A stretch of 48,410 bases of DNA from an uncultured bacterium. GTDB lineage: Bacteria > Actinomycetota > Coriobacteriia > Coriobacteriales > Coriobacteriaceae. This document shows, in pieces, positions 23,273 through 33,080 of this stretch (within the stretch, counting starts at the first letter, position 1; the number at the start of each line of letters is the position of its first letter). Made by a program: the position numbers and the translations under genes. The stretch is from contig CAJMSV010000004.1 in the NCBI GenBank assembly GCA_905216175.1, positions 1-48,410 of the forward strand, in the 5' to 3' direction. A model generated the notes under the pieces. The model did not search any database, was not told where the DNA came from, and saw only the letters and a program-made list of their open reading frames with translations.

Positions 23273-25750
23273 ATGGCGTTGCTAGTAGGACTGGACGTAG
23301 GGTCGACGACGACCAAAGTTTACGCGATGCACGAGGATATGACCGAGGCGTGGTGGGGATATCGCCGCCACGGGGCGTGTCAGACAGCGAGCGTGCGCGC
23401 CATGCTCGGCGAGCTCGCCGAGCGCTTTTCCCATGAGTCACTGCGCGTTGCGGTGACCGGCTCGGGTGCGCGCGATATCGCGACCGCGCTGGGCGCCTCG
23501 TACGTTCAGGAGGTGGTCGCCAACGCGCTCGCGATCAGCAGGTTCTATCCGCAGACGCGCTGCGCCATCGAGCTGGGCGGCCAAGACGCCAAGATGATCT
23601 TCTTCCGCACCAACGATAAGGGAGACATCGAGGTTGCCGACATGCGCATGAACGGCTCGTGCGCAGGCGGTACCGGTGCATTTATCGACGAGATGGCAAA
23701 GCTCATGGGGGTCGGCACCGAATCGGGCGAGTTCGAGCAGCTCGCAAGCCGGGGAACGACCGTCCACGAGGTCTCGGGCCGCTGCGGCGTGTACGCAAAG
23801 ACCGATATCCAGCCGCTGCTCAACGAGGGCATTCCTACCACCGACCTGGCGCTTTCGGCGCTTCACGCGGTCGCCCGCCAAACGATCGGCGGTCTGGCCC
23901 AGGGTATCGACATCGAGCCGCCGGTAATCTTCGAGGGCGGTACGCTCGCCTACAACCCCACACTGGTCCGCGTGTTCCGGGAGCAACTGAATCTATCGGA
24001 CGATCAGGTTATCGTCCCGCGCGATCCGCAGATCATGGTCGCGCGCGGTGCCGCCCTGTCGCTGACCGACATGTTCGCATCGTCCCAACCGATCGACCTT
24101 CCCGACGCTTTTGTCCGGCTGGATAAGCTCGAGACGGTCGCGCCCGCAAGCGGGGAGGGACGTCTTGCCCAGCCCTTTTTTGCCACACCTGCCGAGCAGG
24201 CGGATTTTACGGCACGCCATGGCAAAGAGACGCCGGCAAAGGGTCCGGATGCGTATGCGCCCGGAGAGACGGTGCGTGTGGCGCTCGGTATCGATTCGGG
24301 GAGCACGACGACCAAGTTCGCCCTGGTCGATGAGGCGGGTGAGCTTGTCGATTCGTTCTACGCGTCTAATAACGGCAGACCGCTCGACGTCGCCCAACAG
24401 GGTCTTGTCAGCTTGAAGAACCGCTGGGAGACAGCGGGAGTCACGCTTGCGATCGATGCCGTGGGCACCACGGGATACGGCGAGGAGCTTTTCGCGCGCG
24501 CGTTCCACGCCGACTACCATACGGTCGAGACGGTCGCGCACGCCCGCGCCGCGTGCGCATGCGTTCCCGATGCGACCTTCGTGCTCGACATCGGCGGACA
24601 GGATATGAAGGCCATCTGGCTCAACCACGGCGTGCTGACCGATATCGTCGTCAACGAGGCGTGCTCTGCGGGCTGCGGCTCGTTCCTCGAGGGTTTTGCC
24701 AAAAACCTCGGAATAGCCGTTGAGGATATCGCGACCGAGGCATTTTCGTCCAAAGCCCCCGCCGTTCTCGGCAGCCGCTGCACGGTGTTCATGAACAGCA
24801 GCGTCGTTTCCGAGCAGCGGCGCGGTAAGGGTCCGGGCGACATCATGGCCGGTCTCTGCCGTTCGATTATCGAGAACGTGTTCACCAAGGTCATTCGCGT
24901 TTCAAATCTCAACCGTCTGGGCGACAAAGTCGTCGTCCAGGGCGGCACGTTCCGAAACGACGCGGTGCTGCGCGCATTCGAGCAGTATCTGGGCAAACCC
25001 GTCACGCGTGCGCCCCACCCGGGGCTGATGGGCGCTATCGGTATCGCCCTGCTCGCGCGCGAGGAATGCCGCAAGGGCGACGCCGGCACGTCGTTTATCG
25101 GGCTCGATGCCGTGGAGCGCTTCGAGCATCGCGAGTTCGGCGGCGTTACCTGCCGTCGGTGCAACAACCGCTGCCAGCGCGCGGTCGTGGCATTTGGCGA
25201 CGGCTCGCTTTACGTCACGGGCAATCGCTGCCCGCGCGGCGGCGCCATCTCATGGGATGAGCTCGTGCGCGAGGTTCCCGCGGCGGAGGAGCTGCGTCCG
25301 CAGGGTGCTTGCGAGGCACAGGCACCCGGCACGGGGCGCGACCGGACCGCGGCTGCCCCCAATCTCTTTGTCGACCGCGAGAAGCTGCTGTTCGAGTCGT
25401 ACCCCACGGTTCCCGTCAGCGGGGGGCGCGATGTCACGATCGGCATTCCCCGTGTGCTCGAGTTCTGGGACACCATGCCGTTCTGGTCGACGTTCTTCAG
25501 CACGCTCGGCTTTAAGGTGCGCGTCTCGGGACGCAGCACCAAGGCGATGTACGAGCGCGGTCTGGCGCACGTCACATCCGACACCGTGTGCTTCCCGGCC
25601 AAGCTCGTCCACGGGCACATCCGCAATCTCGTCGACGCCGGCGTCGACCGCATCATCATACCCAACATCACGACGGATCACCCTCACGCCCGCCGACGCC
25701 GGCTTCGACCCCAGCTTCATGCCCTTCAATTCGACGGCGACCACCGATAA
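23273..25750 (+). CDS. Acyl-CoA dehydratase activase-type ATPase, N-terminal part (frameshifted)
   Basis: This frame holds 825 codons of a giant protein of the BadF/BcrA/HgdC ASKHA family fused to dehydratase-like regions. The first ATPase domain begins with GLDVGSTTTK and has NGSCAGGTGAFIDEMA with the cluster-ligand Cys. The second (about 335-590) has GIDSGSTTTK and VNEACSAGCGSFLEGFA. A Cys-rich segment follows (TCRRCNNRC, NRCPRG). Homologous proteins inject electrons, driven by ATP, into radical 2-hydroxyacyl-CoA dehydratases. Near base 25682 the frame leaves the family alignment, and the last about 20 residues are unrelated Arg/His-rich sequence. The true product continues in the next frame. 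Confidence 0.85.
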   Translation: MALLVGLDVGSTTTKVYAMHEDMTEAWWGYRRHGACQTASVRAMLGELAERFSHESLRVAVTGSGARDIATALGASYVQEVVANALAISRFYPQTRCAIELGGQDAKMIFFRTNDKGDIEVADMRMNGSCAGGTGAFIDEMAKLMGVGTESGEFEQLASRGTTVHEVSGRCGVYAKTDIQPLLNEGIPTTDLALSALHAVARQTIGGLAQGIDIEPPVIFEGGTLAYNPTLVRVFREQLNLSDDQVIVPRDPQIMVARGAALSLTDMFASSQPIDLPDAFVRLDKLETVAPASGEGRLAQPFFATPAEQADFTARHGKETPAKGPDAYAPGETVRVALGIDSGSTTTKFALVDEAGELVDSFYASNNGRPLDVAQQGLVSLKNRWETAGVTLAIDAVGTTGYGEELFARAFHADYHTVETVAHARAACACVPDATFVLDIGGQDMKAIWLNHGVLTDIVVNEACSAGCGSFLEGFAKNLGIAVEDIATEAFSSKAPAVLGSRCTVFMNSSVVSEQRRGKGPGDIMAGLCRSIIENVFTKVIRVSNLNRLGDKVVVQGGTFRNDAVLRAFEQYLGKPVTRAPHPGLMGAIGIALLAREECRKGDAGTSFIGLDAVERFEHREFGGVTCRRCNNRCQRAVVAFGDGSLYVTGNRCPRGGAISWDELVREVPAAEELRPQGACEAQAPGTGRDRTAAAPNLFVDREKLLFESYPTVPVSGGRDVTIGIPRVLEFWDTMPFWSTFFSTLGFKVRVSGRSTKAMYERGLAHVTSDTVCFPAKLVHGHIRNLVDAGVDRIIIPNITTDHPHARRRRLRPQLHALQFDGDHR

Positions 25751-27773
25751 CACCGCCTCTACCAGCGAGTGGATGTGCGCCGTCGTAAAGGGATACCCCT
25801 ACGTGATGCGCAATTCCGATAACCCGGAGGAGCGTTTCGGCGTTCCGTTCGATACGCCGCTGTTCCACTGGTACGACGAGGGCGACCGAAACCGCCAGCT
25901 CAAGGCGTGGTGCAAGGAGACCTTCGATATCGATGCCGACCTGGTTGCCAAGGCGACCGAGCAGGCGGACCGCGCGCAGGAGACGTTTGAGAACCAGCTG
26001 CAGCTGCGCGGCAGGCAGGTGCTCGAGAACGTGCACGAGGACGGCGGCTACGCGGTGGTGATCGCTTCGCGCCCGTACCACAACGACCCGCTGGTCAACC
26101 ACGGGCTGCCCAAGCTCTTCTCTGAGCGCGGCATCCCCGTGCTGACGCCCGATGCGGTGCCGGGGGTCTGCAACGTCGATCTTTCCAACAGCCGCATCGA
26201 CATCGTGAACAACTACCATGCGCGCATGCTGTCGTGCGCGGTCATCGTCGCATCGACGCCCGAGCTCGAGCTCGTGCAGATGGGCAGCTTCGGCTGCGGC
26301 CACGATGCGTATCTCACCGACAAGATCGCGCGCATGATGGGCGAGATGGGCTCCAAGGTTCCGATGATGATCAAGCTCGATGAGAGCGACGTCGCCGGTC
26401 CCATGGGCATTCGCGTGCGTTCGATTATCGAGTCGGTCAACCGTCGACGCGCGGAGGAGCGTGCCGAGGGCGCCCGGGTGCACGCGGTCCATCCGCTCGA
26501 CGACCCGTATAAGGTCAAGTACACCAAGCGCGACCGGCACGACAAGATCGCGCTGGTCCCCAACACCTCCCATGCGTTCTGCAGGCTCATGCCCGCGGCG
26601 ATGCGCAATCAGGGCGTGCGCGCCGAGGCCCTTGATATCGGGCGCGAGGATGCCATCCGCCTGGGCAAACGCTATGTGCACAACGACATCTGCTTCCCCG
26701 CGCAAATCGTGATCGGCGAGGCGCTCGCGGCACTCGAGAGCGGTAAGTACGACCCGCACGACGTCGCCGTGGTGACTGGCAAGTATATCGGCGACTGCCG
26801 CCTGACGCACTACATGCCCCTGCTGCGCCGCGCGCTCGACGACGCGGGATACGACTATGTCCCGGTGCTCACCAACGACGACGTCGATGCCCACAATGCG
26901 CATCCGGGCTTCAAGCTCGGCCTTGGCCCGAGCATCCAGATCGCCTACGGTCTTCCCATGATCGATGCCCTCGAGGCCATGCTTAGGCGCATCCGTCCCT
27001 ACGAGCTCGAGAAGGGCGCGGCGGACGCTGCGTTCGACCGCGCGCTCGATGAGGTTATCGAGGGCATGGAGCGCTCCGGGCTGAGAGGCCAGGCGACGGG
27101 CTTCAAACGCGCGCTTGCGATCATGGACGCCGTTCCGTACGACCGCTCGAACCCGCATCCGACCGTTCTCATCGTGGGCGAGTACCTGCTCAATTTCCAT
27201 CTCGGCGCCAACCACGAGATCGAGCGCTACCTCGAGGACAACGGGCTCGAGGTCATCGAGGCGCGCATGACCGACGTGATCCGCAAGACCTATTTCTACA
27301 AGCATGCGCAGTCGCGCGAGTTCCACGTCGACCTGTCGCTGCCCGAAAAGGCCTGGTACGCCACGGCGGACAACCTGTTCGAGCTCGCGCACGACCGTTG
27401 CGACCGCCTGGGCGCGGCGAGCCCGCTCTACGAGCCGCCGACGCGCATGCCCGAGCTCGTGCGCGCGAGCGATAAGATCCTGCACCATACGTTCGATGCG
27501 GGCGAGGGCGTGCTGATTCCGGCGGAGATTCTCGAGCACGCCAAGCGCGGCTGCCGCAACTTCGTGATCCTGCAGCCGTTCGGGTGTCTGCCCAACCATG
27601 TCGTGGGGCGCGGGCTCATCCATGCGCTCAAGGAGCAGTATCCCACGGCGCAGTTCCTGCCGCTCGACTACGATCCCGACGTGAGCTTCGCCAACGTGGA
27701 GAACCGTCTTCAGATGCTCATCATGAACGCCAAGGCGCAGGGGTGCGGTGAGGCGCATGGCGAGACCGCGTAA
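25683..27773 (+). CDS. Acyl-CoA dehydratase activase-type protein, C-terminal part
   Basis: This reads on in the next frame from LTPADAGFDPSFMPFNST to the stop at 27773 (about 696 codons); the first ATG in it is at 25719. It shows DUF2229 and HgdB-like repeats, with ASRPYHNDPLVNHGLPKLF, conserved Cys in FGCGHD and ICFPAQIVIGEAL, and the QPFGCLPNHVVGRG motif typical of such C-terminal parts. Removing one base near 25682 would make a single reading frame of about 1,499 codons from 23273, the normal size of this family. Codon use and GC are the same in both parts. Its substrate is unknown. Confidence 0.8.
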   Translation, partial: LTPADAGFDPSFMPFNSTATTDNTASTSEWMCAVVKGYPYVMRNSDNPEERFGVPFDTPLFHWYDEGDRNRQLKAWCKETFDIDADLVAKATEQADRAQETFENQLQLRGRQVLENVHEDGGYAVVIASRPYHNDPLVNHGLPKLFSERGIPVLTPDAVPGVCNVDLSNSRIDIVNNYHARMLSCAVIVASTPELELVQMGSFGCGHDAYLTDKIARMMGEMGSKVPMMIKLDESDVAGPMGIRVRSIIESVNRRRAEERAEGARVHAVHPLDDPYKVKYTKRDRHDKIALVPNTSHAFCRLMPAAMRNQGVRAEALDIGREDAIRLGKRYVHNDICFPAQIVIGEALAALESGKYDPHDVAVVTGKYIGDCRLTHYMPLLRRALDDAGYDYVPVLTNDDVDAHNAHPGFKLGLGPSIQIAYGLPMIDALEAMLRRIRPYELEKGAADAAFDRALDEVIEGMERSGLRGQATGFKRALAIMDAVPYDRSNPHPTVLIVGEYLLNFHLGANHEIERYLEDNGLEVIEARMTDVIRKTYFYKHAQSREFHVDLSLPEKAWYATADNLFELAHDRCDRLGAASPLYEPPTRMPELVRASDKILHHTFDAGEGVLIPAEILEHAKRGCRNFVILQPFGCLPNHVVGRGLIHALKEQYPTAQFLPLDYDPDVSFANVENRLQMLIMNAKAQGCGEAHGETA

Positions 27774-28446
27774 GGACGCCGATGCGCCCGATGCACGCAC
27801 CCGTATCATCGAGGCGTTTTGGGAGCTCATCGAGAACAACAGCATCTTCGAGCTGTCGGTTGGCGAGGTGACCCGCGCCGCCCAGTGCAATCGCGGAACG
27901 TTTTACTACTATTTTCACGATTTCGATGAACTCGTCGCCATCGCCATAGCCCAGCTGCTGCAGGATAACGAGCTCATCACCGATGCCCTCTGGCATTTTT
28001 CGAGCGAGGGCGACCTTTCGGCGTTCGACCGGCGCGACGTCCGCTGCCTGCTGCGGCGCATCGTCATCACCATGAGGGCGGGTGCCGCCGAGCAGGTCGT
28101 GCAGGGCATCCATACGATCATCATCGACCGCGTGAGAGAGATCGTCCACCCCGACGGAGAAGAGCTCAAGGCAGATTCGAGCTTTGCGGTGGGCTTTCTG
28201 GTCTCGGGCATCATGGGCTTTGTGATGGCGGTCGGCTTTGCCCAGGAGGGCGGCGAGGAGATAGACCTCGAGCAGCCGGGGGACAGCGCGTGCGCGTACC
28301 TGAGGGCGGTCGCCATGCAGACGGTGGAAACGGTCGCGCAAGTCGAGGGCGTCGATACATCCGAGCTGCTCGAACGCGTCTCCAAGGAGGCCGATGCCTA
28401 TCGCGCATCGCGTGCGACGAGTCCCGACGTGGTGAAAGACGCCTAG
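27757..28446 (+). CDS. TetR-family transcriptional regulator
   Basis: A 229-residue regulator with an N-terminal HTH: ARTRIIEAFWELIE, then SVGEVTRAAQCNRGTFYYYFHDFDEL, the standard TetR signature. The C-terminal ligand-binding part is helical with no known signature. The ATG at 27757 lies 17 bases inside the end of the activase frame, so the two are translationally coupled; an upstream GTG at 27748 is possible. The palindrome at 23203-23223 is a good candidate target. The regulator probably senses a CoA ester or related compound, which is an inference. Confidence 0.85.
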   Translation: MARPRKDADAPDARTRIIEAFWELIENNSIFELSVGEVTRAAQCNRGTFYYYFHDFDELVAIAIAQLLQDNELITDALWHFSSEGDLSAFDRRDVRCLLRRIVITMRAGAAEQVVQGIHTIIIDRVREIVHPDGEELKADSSFAVGFLVSGIMGFVMAVGFAQEGGEEIDLEQPGDSACAYLRAVAMQTVETVAQVEGVDTSELLERVSKEADAYRASRATSPDVVKDA

Positions 28447-28577
28447 GGTTTCTCTTGCGGGGCGCCTGTCGCGCATCGCGCGGTGAGTCCCGCGATGCGG
28501 TCATAACCTGCATTCATGTGAGCCGGGTTTATAGATATTCCTCCAGCTGTTAACATAGACAACCTGTGGGTAAAGAG

Positions 28578-28611
28578 ACAAAAGCGCCGCCGACGGGCGG
28601 GCGTTTTGATT
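28578..28611. terminator. Imperfect GC-rich hairpin before clpC
   Basis: AAAAGCGCCGCC can pair imperfectly with GGCGGGCGTTTT and is followed by GATTTCG. It sits about 30 bases before the clpC start and could be an attenuator or the end of the TetR transcript. Confidence 0.4.
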
Positions 28612-28638
28612 TCGATGAACTCATGTAAGGAAACGAGC

Positions 28639-31281
28639 ATGTTAGATAGATTTACCGATCGAGCGCGCAAGGTCATGTCGATGGCCAAACAGGAGGCGCT
28701 CGATCTGCACTCAAATAAGGTGGGCACCGAGCACCTGCTGCTCGCACTCGCCAAGGAGGACGAGGGCATCGCTGCCGAGGCGCTGCGCTCGCTTGATATC
28801 TCCTACGACGACATCATGGACACCCTCAAGGAGGTCCAGACCACGGTTCCCGAGCCCAGCGAGGAGACCGAGGCTGCCAAGCTTGCCTTTACGCCGCTCG
28901 TCATTAGCGTGATGGAGCGCTCCTTCCGCGTGGCACGTGAGAACAACCAGACCTACGTGTCGACCGAGCACTTGCTGATTGGCATCGTCGAAGAGGGTAA
29001 CGGCATGGCCATGGACATCCTCATGCGCCTGGGTGTGTCGTCCGCCTCCATCAAAAAGGCTATCGAGAAACTTACTGCCAAGGACCAGGACAAGAAGCGT
29101 CCGCTCGCCGGCGCCGGTGCCGGGCGTCCCGGTGCGGGCCTGCCGTTCTTTAGCGGCTCGGACGCGTCGCAGCAAAAGGGGAGCGGCACCGATACGCTTA
29201 AGCAGTTCGCCACCAACCTTACGCAGAAGGCGCGCGACGGCGAGCTCGACCCTGTAATTGGTCGCGAAAAGGAAGTCCAGCGTATGATGGAGATCCTTTC
29301 GCGTCGCACCAAGAACAATCCGCTTATCTTGGGCGACCCCGGCGTGGGCAAGACGGCCATCGTCGAGGGTCTGGCTCAGCAGATTGCAGCTGGCAACGTG
29401 CCCGAGAACCTTATGAACCAGAACATCTGGACGCTCGACCTGCCGGGCCTCGTTGCGGGCGCCAAGTATCGCGGTGAGTTTGAGGAGCGCCTCAAGAACG
29501 TGATCCAGGAGGCCACCGAAGCTGACGACGTCATCCTGTTTATTGACGAGATGCACACCATCATCGGTGCCGGCTCTGCCGAGGGCTCCATCGACGCGAG
29601 CTCCATGCTCAAGCCCGTGCTCGCGCGCGGTGCCTTCCAGATTATCGGCGCCACCACGGCCGAGGAATTCCGCAAGTACCTCACCAAGGACCCGGCCTTC
29701 GAGCGTCGCTTCCAGACCATCGATGTCGAGGAGCCGAGCGTCGAGGACACGGTCAAGATCCTGACCGCGCTTAAGCCGCGCTACGAGGAGCACCACCATG
29801 TGCGCTATACGCAGGGTGCTATCGAGGCCGCCGCGAACCTCTCCGACCGCTACATCCAGGATCGCTTCCTGCCCGATAAGGCCATCGACCTCATTGACGA
29901 GGCCGGCGCCCGCGCCCGCATCGCCGCCAACCGCGCGCCCGAGCCGGTGCGCGAGGCCGAGCATCGCGTGGAGGAGCATACGGCCGCCGCGCAGGCGGCC
30001 ACCGAGAGCGACGACATGAACAAGGCCGCCGAGATCACCGAGCAGCAAAAGGCTGCCGAGATTGAGCTCGCCGAGGCCAAGGCTGCCTGGACGGCCGAGC
30101 TCGACGCCAGCCCGCTCACCATCGATGTCTCCCAGATTGCCGACATCGTGTCCGTGACCTCGGGCGTGCCGGTGTCCTCGCTCACCGAGAGCGAGAGCCG
30201 CCGCCTGCTGCAGGCTGACAGCGGGCGCAAGACGCGCAGCTTCGGCCAGGACGAGGCCGTCGAGGCCGGTGCCAAGGCCGGGCGCCGCAGCCGCTCGCCG
30301 CTCAAGGACCCGCGTCGCCCCGGCGGCAGCTTTATCTTCCTGGGCCCCACCGGCACGGGCAAAACCGAGCTCGCCAAGACGCTCGCCGAGTATCTCTTTG
30401 GCAGCAAGGACGCGCTCATCAGCTTCGATATGTCGGAGTTTGGCAGTGAGTTCGAGGTCTCCAAGCTCATCGGTAGCCCCCCGGGCTATGTGGGCCACGA
30501 CGAGGGCGGCCAGCTCACCAAGGCTGTTCGCCGTCACCCGTACTCGGTCGTGCTGATCGACGAGATCGAGAAGGCGCACCCCGACATCTTCAATATCCTG
30601 CTGCAGGTGTTGGAGGAGGGCCGTCTGACCGATAGCCAGGGCAAGACGGTCGACTTCCGCAATACGGTGATCATCATGACGTCAAACGTGGGCGCCCGCG
30701 AGATCGCGCAGGATGCGAGCGTTGGCTTTGGCACCACCGGCGAGCAGGGCCTCACCTCGAGTGAGATCCGCGGCCGCGCGATGGGCGAGCTCAAGCGCCT
30801 GTTCCGCCCCGAGCTGCTCAACCGTATCGACGACATCGTGGTGTTCCAGAAGCTCTCGGGCGAGAACCTGACCAAGATTGCGCACCTGCTGGTGGACGAT
30901 CTGCGCCAGCGCCTGATCGCAAACGGCATGAACATCAAGCTTACCGATGCGGCCTACGACAAGATTGTGGCGGAGGGTACCGACCTCACCAACGGCGCGC
31001 GTCCGCTGCGCCGTGCTATCCAAAAGCTCATCGAGGATCCGCTGTCCGAGGAACTGCTGGCTGGCGAGTGGGGCGAGGGCGATACCGTCCTGTGCGACGT
31101 GGCCGATGGCAAGTTTGTCTTTAGCCGCGGCACGGGCGAGATCCCGGCACCGCGTCCGGCGGGCACGCTTGGTGGCGATACCGCCCCGGCGGTACCGCAC
31201 ACCGGCAACGCCGCGCCCGTGAGCGGCGGCGTGACCTCGGGCCCCGGCGGCATGATGCAAGCCGGTTCCGGCGCGCTGTAG
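28639..31281 (+). CDS. clpC: ATP-dependent Clp protease ATP-binding subunit ClpC
   Basis: An 880-residue AAA+ unfoldase. It has two Clp-N repeats (LDRFTDRARKVMSMAKQEA, and again from about residue 80), a first AAA domain with GDPGVGKTAIVEGLAQ, a short UVR-like helical insert (about 430-490) instead of the long ClpB middle domain, and a second AAA domain with GPTGTGKTELAKTLAEYLFG. VGF at 695-697 is the ClpP-docking loop, which marks it as ClpC and not ClpB. A Gly/Pro/Ala-rich tail of about 45 residues ends it. The start at 28639 has an AAGGA RBS, while codons upstream lack one. It would deliver proteins to ClpP; no ctsR or mcsAB is nearby. Confidence 0.92.
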   Translation: MLDRFTDRARKVMSMAKQEALDLHSNKVGTEHLLLALAKEDEGIAAEALRSLDISYDDIMDTLKEVQTTVPEPSEETEAAKLAFTPLVISVMERSFRVARENNQTYVSTEHLLIGIVEEGNGMAMDILMRLGVSSASIKKAIEKLTAKDQDKKRPLAGAGAGRPGAGLPFFSGSDASQQKGSGTDTLKQFATNLTQKARDGELDPVIGREKEVQRMMEILSRRTKNNPLILGDPGVGKTAIVEGLAQQIAAGNVPENLMNQNIWTLDLPGLVAGAKYRGEFEERLKNVIQEATEADDVILFIDEMHTIIGAGSAEGSIDASSMLKPVLARGAFQIIGATTAEEFRKYLTKDPAFERRFQTIDVEEPSVEDTVKILTALKPRYEEHHHVRYTQGAIEAAANLSDRYIQDRFLPDKAIDLIDEAGARARIAANRAPEPVREAEHRVEEHTAAAQAATESDDMNKAAEITEQQKAAEIELAEAKAAWTAELDASPLTIDVSQIADIVSVTSGVPVSSLTESESRRLLQADSGRKTRSFGQDEAVEAGAKAGRRSRSPLKDPRRPGGSFIFLGPTGTGKTELAKTLAEYLFGSKDALISFDMSEFGSEFEVSKLIGSPPGYVGHDEGGQLTKAVRRHPYSVVLIDEIEKAHPDIFNILLQVLEEGRLTDSQGKTVDFRNTVIIMTSNVGAREIAQDASVGFGTTGEQGLTSSEIRGRAMGELKRLFRPELLNRIDDIVVFQKLSGENLTKIAHLLVDDLRQRLIANGMNIKLTDAAYDKIVAEGTDLTNGARPLRRAIQKLIEDPLSEELLAGEWGEGDTVLCDVADGKFVFSRGTGEIPAPRPAGTLGGDTAPAVPHTGNAAPVSGGVTSGPGGMMQAGSGAL

Positions 31282-31306
31282 GGCGTGGCGACAATTTGAT
31301 ACGCGC

Positions 31307-31340
31307 AATCGAGGCGCTCCGGAAAGGGCGCCTCGATTTG
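31307..31340 (+). terminator. Intrinsic terminator after clpC
   Basis: AATCGAGGCGC pairs perfectly with GCGCCTCGATT around a 10-base loop, with a TTG tail. Confidence 0.7.
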
Positions 31341-31495
31341 TAGAGCTGCGGAAGTTGTGACCGTTACGCTATACGGTCCACCGTTAGCCGATGATGCGAG
31401 GGCGCTCGGCGTTTTCGACTGGTTTATGCACGCAAAGTCTGGGAATATACAAGTCGCATGTCTTACTGTCTAACCAGTTGCGCCAAGGAGGCACC

Positions 31496-32953
31496 ATGGA
31501 CTACAAGATTACCGGCTACGAGCCCGCCCAGCTGTTCCATTTCTTTGAGGAGGTCAGCGCGATCCCCCGTGGGTCTGGCAACGAGAAGGGCATCAGCGAT
31601 TTCCTGGTTACGTTTGCCAAGGAGCGCGGTCTCGACGTTTATCAGGACGAGGTCTACAACGTCATCATTCGCAAGCCCGCATCTGCCGGTGCCGAGAATG
31701 CCCCGACCGTGATGCTGCAGGGCCACATCGATATGGTGTGCGACAAGTTGGGCTCCGTTGAGCACGACTTTACGACCGATGGTATCGACCTGGTCGTCAA
31801 GGACGGCGTCCTCACCGCTAACGGCACCACTCTGGGCGCCGACAACGGTATTGCCGTCGCGCTTATGCTTACCGTGCTCAACGACGATTCGATTACCCAT
31901 CCGGCCCTCGAGTGCGTGTTCACCACCGACGAGGAGACTGGCCTGGTCGGCGCCGAGACGCTCGACAAGTCCCAGATTAGCGCCCGCACCATGATCAACC
32001 TTGACTCCGAGGAAGAGGGCGTTGCCACCGTCAGCTGTGCCGGCGGCGTCGTCGTTACCTACACCTGCCCGATCGCGCGCGAGCACAAGACCGGTAGCAC
32101 CCTCACGCTCGACATCTCCGGCCTGCTGGGCGGCCACTCCGGCAGCGATATCAACCTGGAGCGCGGCAACGGCAACCTCATCATGGCCCGCATCATCGAC
32201 CGCCTGATGGTTGCCGGCGAGCCCGCCATCGTTAGCTTTAACGGCGGCACCAAGGACAACGCCATCAACCGTGAGTGCAAGGCTGTTCTGGTCTACGCCG
32301 ACCACGCTGCCGCCGAGGCCGCGGCCCAGATCGCAAAGGGCATCATCGCCGACGTCACTGCCGAGCTCGAGGTCTTCGACCCCGGCTTTACTTGCACCGT
32401 CGAGATTGCCGACGACGCCGAGGTTGAGGCCATGGACCAGAAGTCCGCGCTTGCCCTCATCCGCGCCCTGCGCCTTGCCCCTAACGGCGTGATTCGCCGC
32501 AACGTCGCCACCGACGGCTCCGTCGAGGTTTCCTCCAACATCGGCGTGGTCGCCACCTCCGATGACGAGGTCAAGATTATGCTGTCCCCGCGCTCTTCGA
32601 TCACCTCGCTGCAGAACGAGTTCAAGGACCGTCTGCAGACGCTGGCCGATGTCCTGGGCTTCGACGCCAAGTTTGAGTTTGAGTATCCCGGCTGGAGCTA
32701 TGCCGAGCATTCGCCGGTCCGCGAAGTCTTTGTCGAGAGCTATCGAGAGCTCTTTGGCTCCGAGCTGCGCATCGAGTCCATTCACGCCGGCCTTGAGTGC
32801 GGCCTGTTTGCCGAGGCTCTGCACGGCCTGGACGCCATCGCCGTGGGCCCGACGCTCTCCGATGTCCATACCCCGGACGAGAGCATGGAGCTCGCTTCTG
32901 CCGAGCGCTTCTACGAGCTGCTCATCGACGTCCTCAAGCGCCTCGCTGCGTAA
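31496..32953 (+). CDS. pepD: Aminoacyl-histidine (cytosol non-specific) dipeptidase, PepD
   Basis: A 485-residue M20-family metallopeptidase of the PepD type. Metal ligands are visible in LQGHIDMVCDK, LGADNGIAVALMLT and TTDEETGLVG. The lid/dimer region with SGLLGGHSGSDINLERGN is typical. It cleaves dipeptides in the cytoplasm and helps recycle peptides. The ATG at 31496 follows CAAGGAGG; further upstream in-frame starts lack an RBS and run into the intergenic promoter region. A terminator follows at 33009, shared with the convergent hipA. Confidence 0.94.
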   Translation: MDYKITGYEPAQLFHFFEEVSAIPRGSGNEKGISDFLVTFAKERGLDVYQDEVYNVIIRKPASAGAENAPTVMLQGHIDMVCDKLGSVEHDFTTDGIDLVVKDGVLTANGTTLGADNGIAVALMLTVLNDDSITHPALECVFTTDEETGLVGAETLDKSQISARTMINLDSEEEGVATVSCAGGVVVTYTCPIAREHKTGSTLTLDISGLLGGHSGSDINLERGNGNLIMARIIDRLMVAGEPAIVSFNGGTKDNAINRECKAVLVYADHAAAEAAAQIAKGIIADVTAELEVFDPGFTCTVEIADDAEVEAMDQKSALALIRALRLAPNGVIRRNVATDGSVEVSSNIGVVATSDDEVKIMLSPRSSITSLQNEFKDRLQTLADVLGFDAKFEFEYPGWSYAEHSPVREVFVESYRELFGSELRIESIHAGLECGLFAEALHGLDAIAVGPTLSDVHTPDESMELASAERFYELLIDVLKRLAA

Positions 32954-33008
32954 AGGTTGCGCTAGCAGCAGTCCGAGTCACGTGCTAGCGGATTGCAAAT
33001 GACATTAT

Positions 33009-33058
33009 GAGAGGGGGCACCCGGTCTTTTGCGACGGGTGCCCCCTCTCTTTTGTTTG
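33009..33058. terminator. Bidirectional terminator between pepD and hipA
   Basis: A 14-base GC-rich stem (GAGAGGGGGCACCC with GGGTGCCCCCTCTC) and a T-rich tail (TTTTGTTT). It lies between convergent genes, so it can serve both. Confidence 0.85.
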
Positions 33059-33080
33059 ATAATTGCGAAATTACGGCCAC

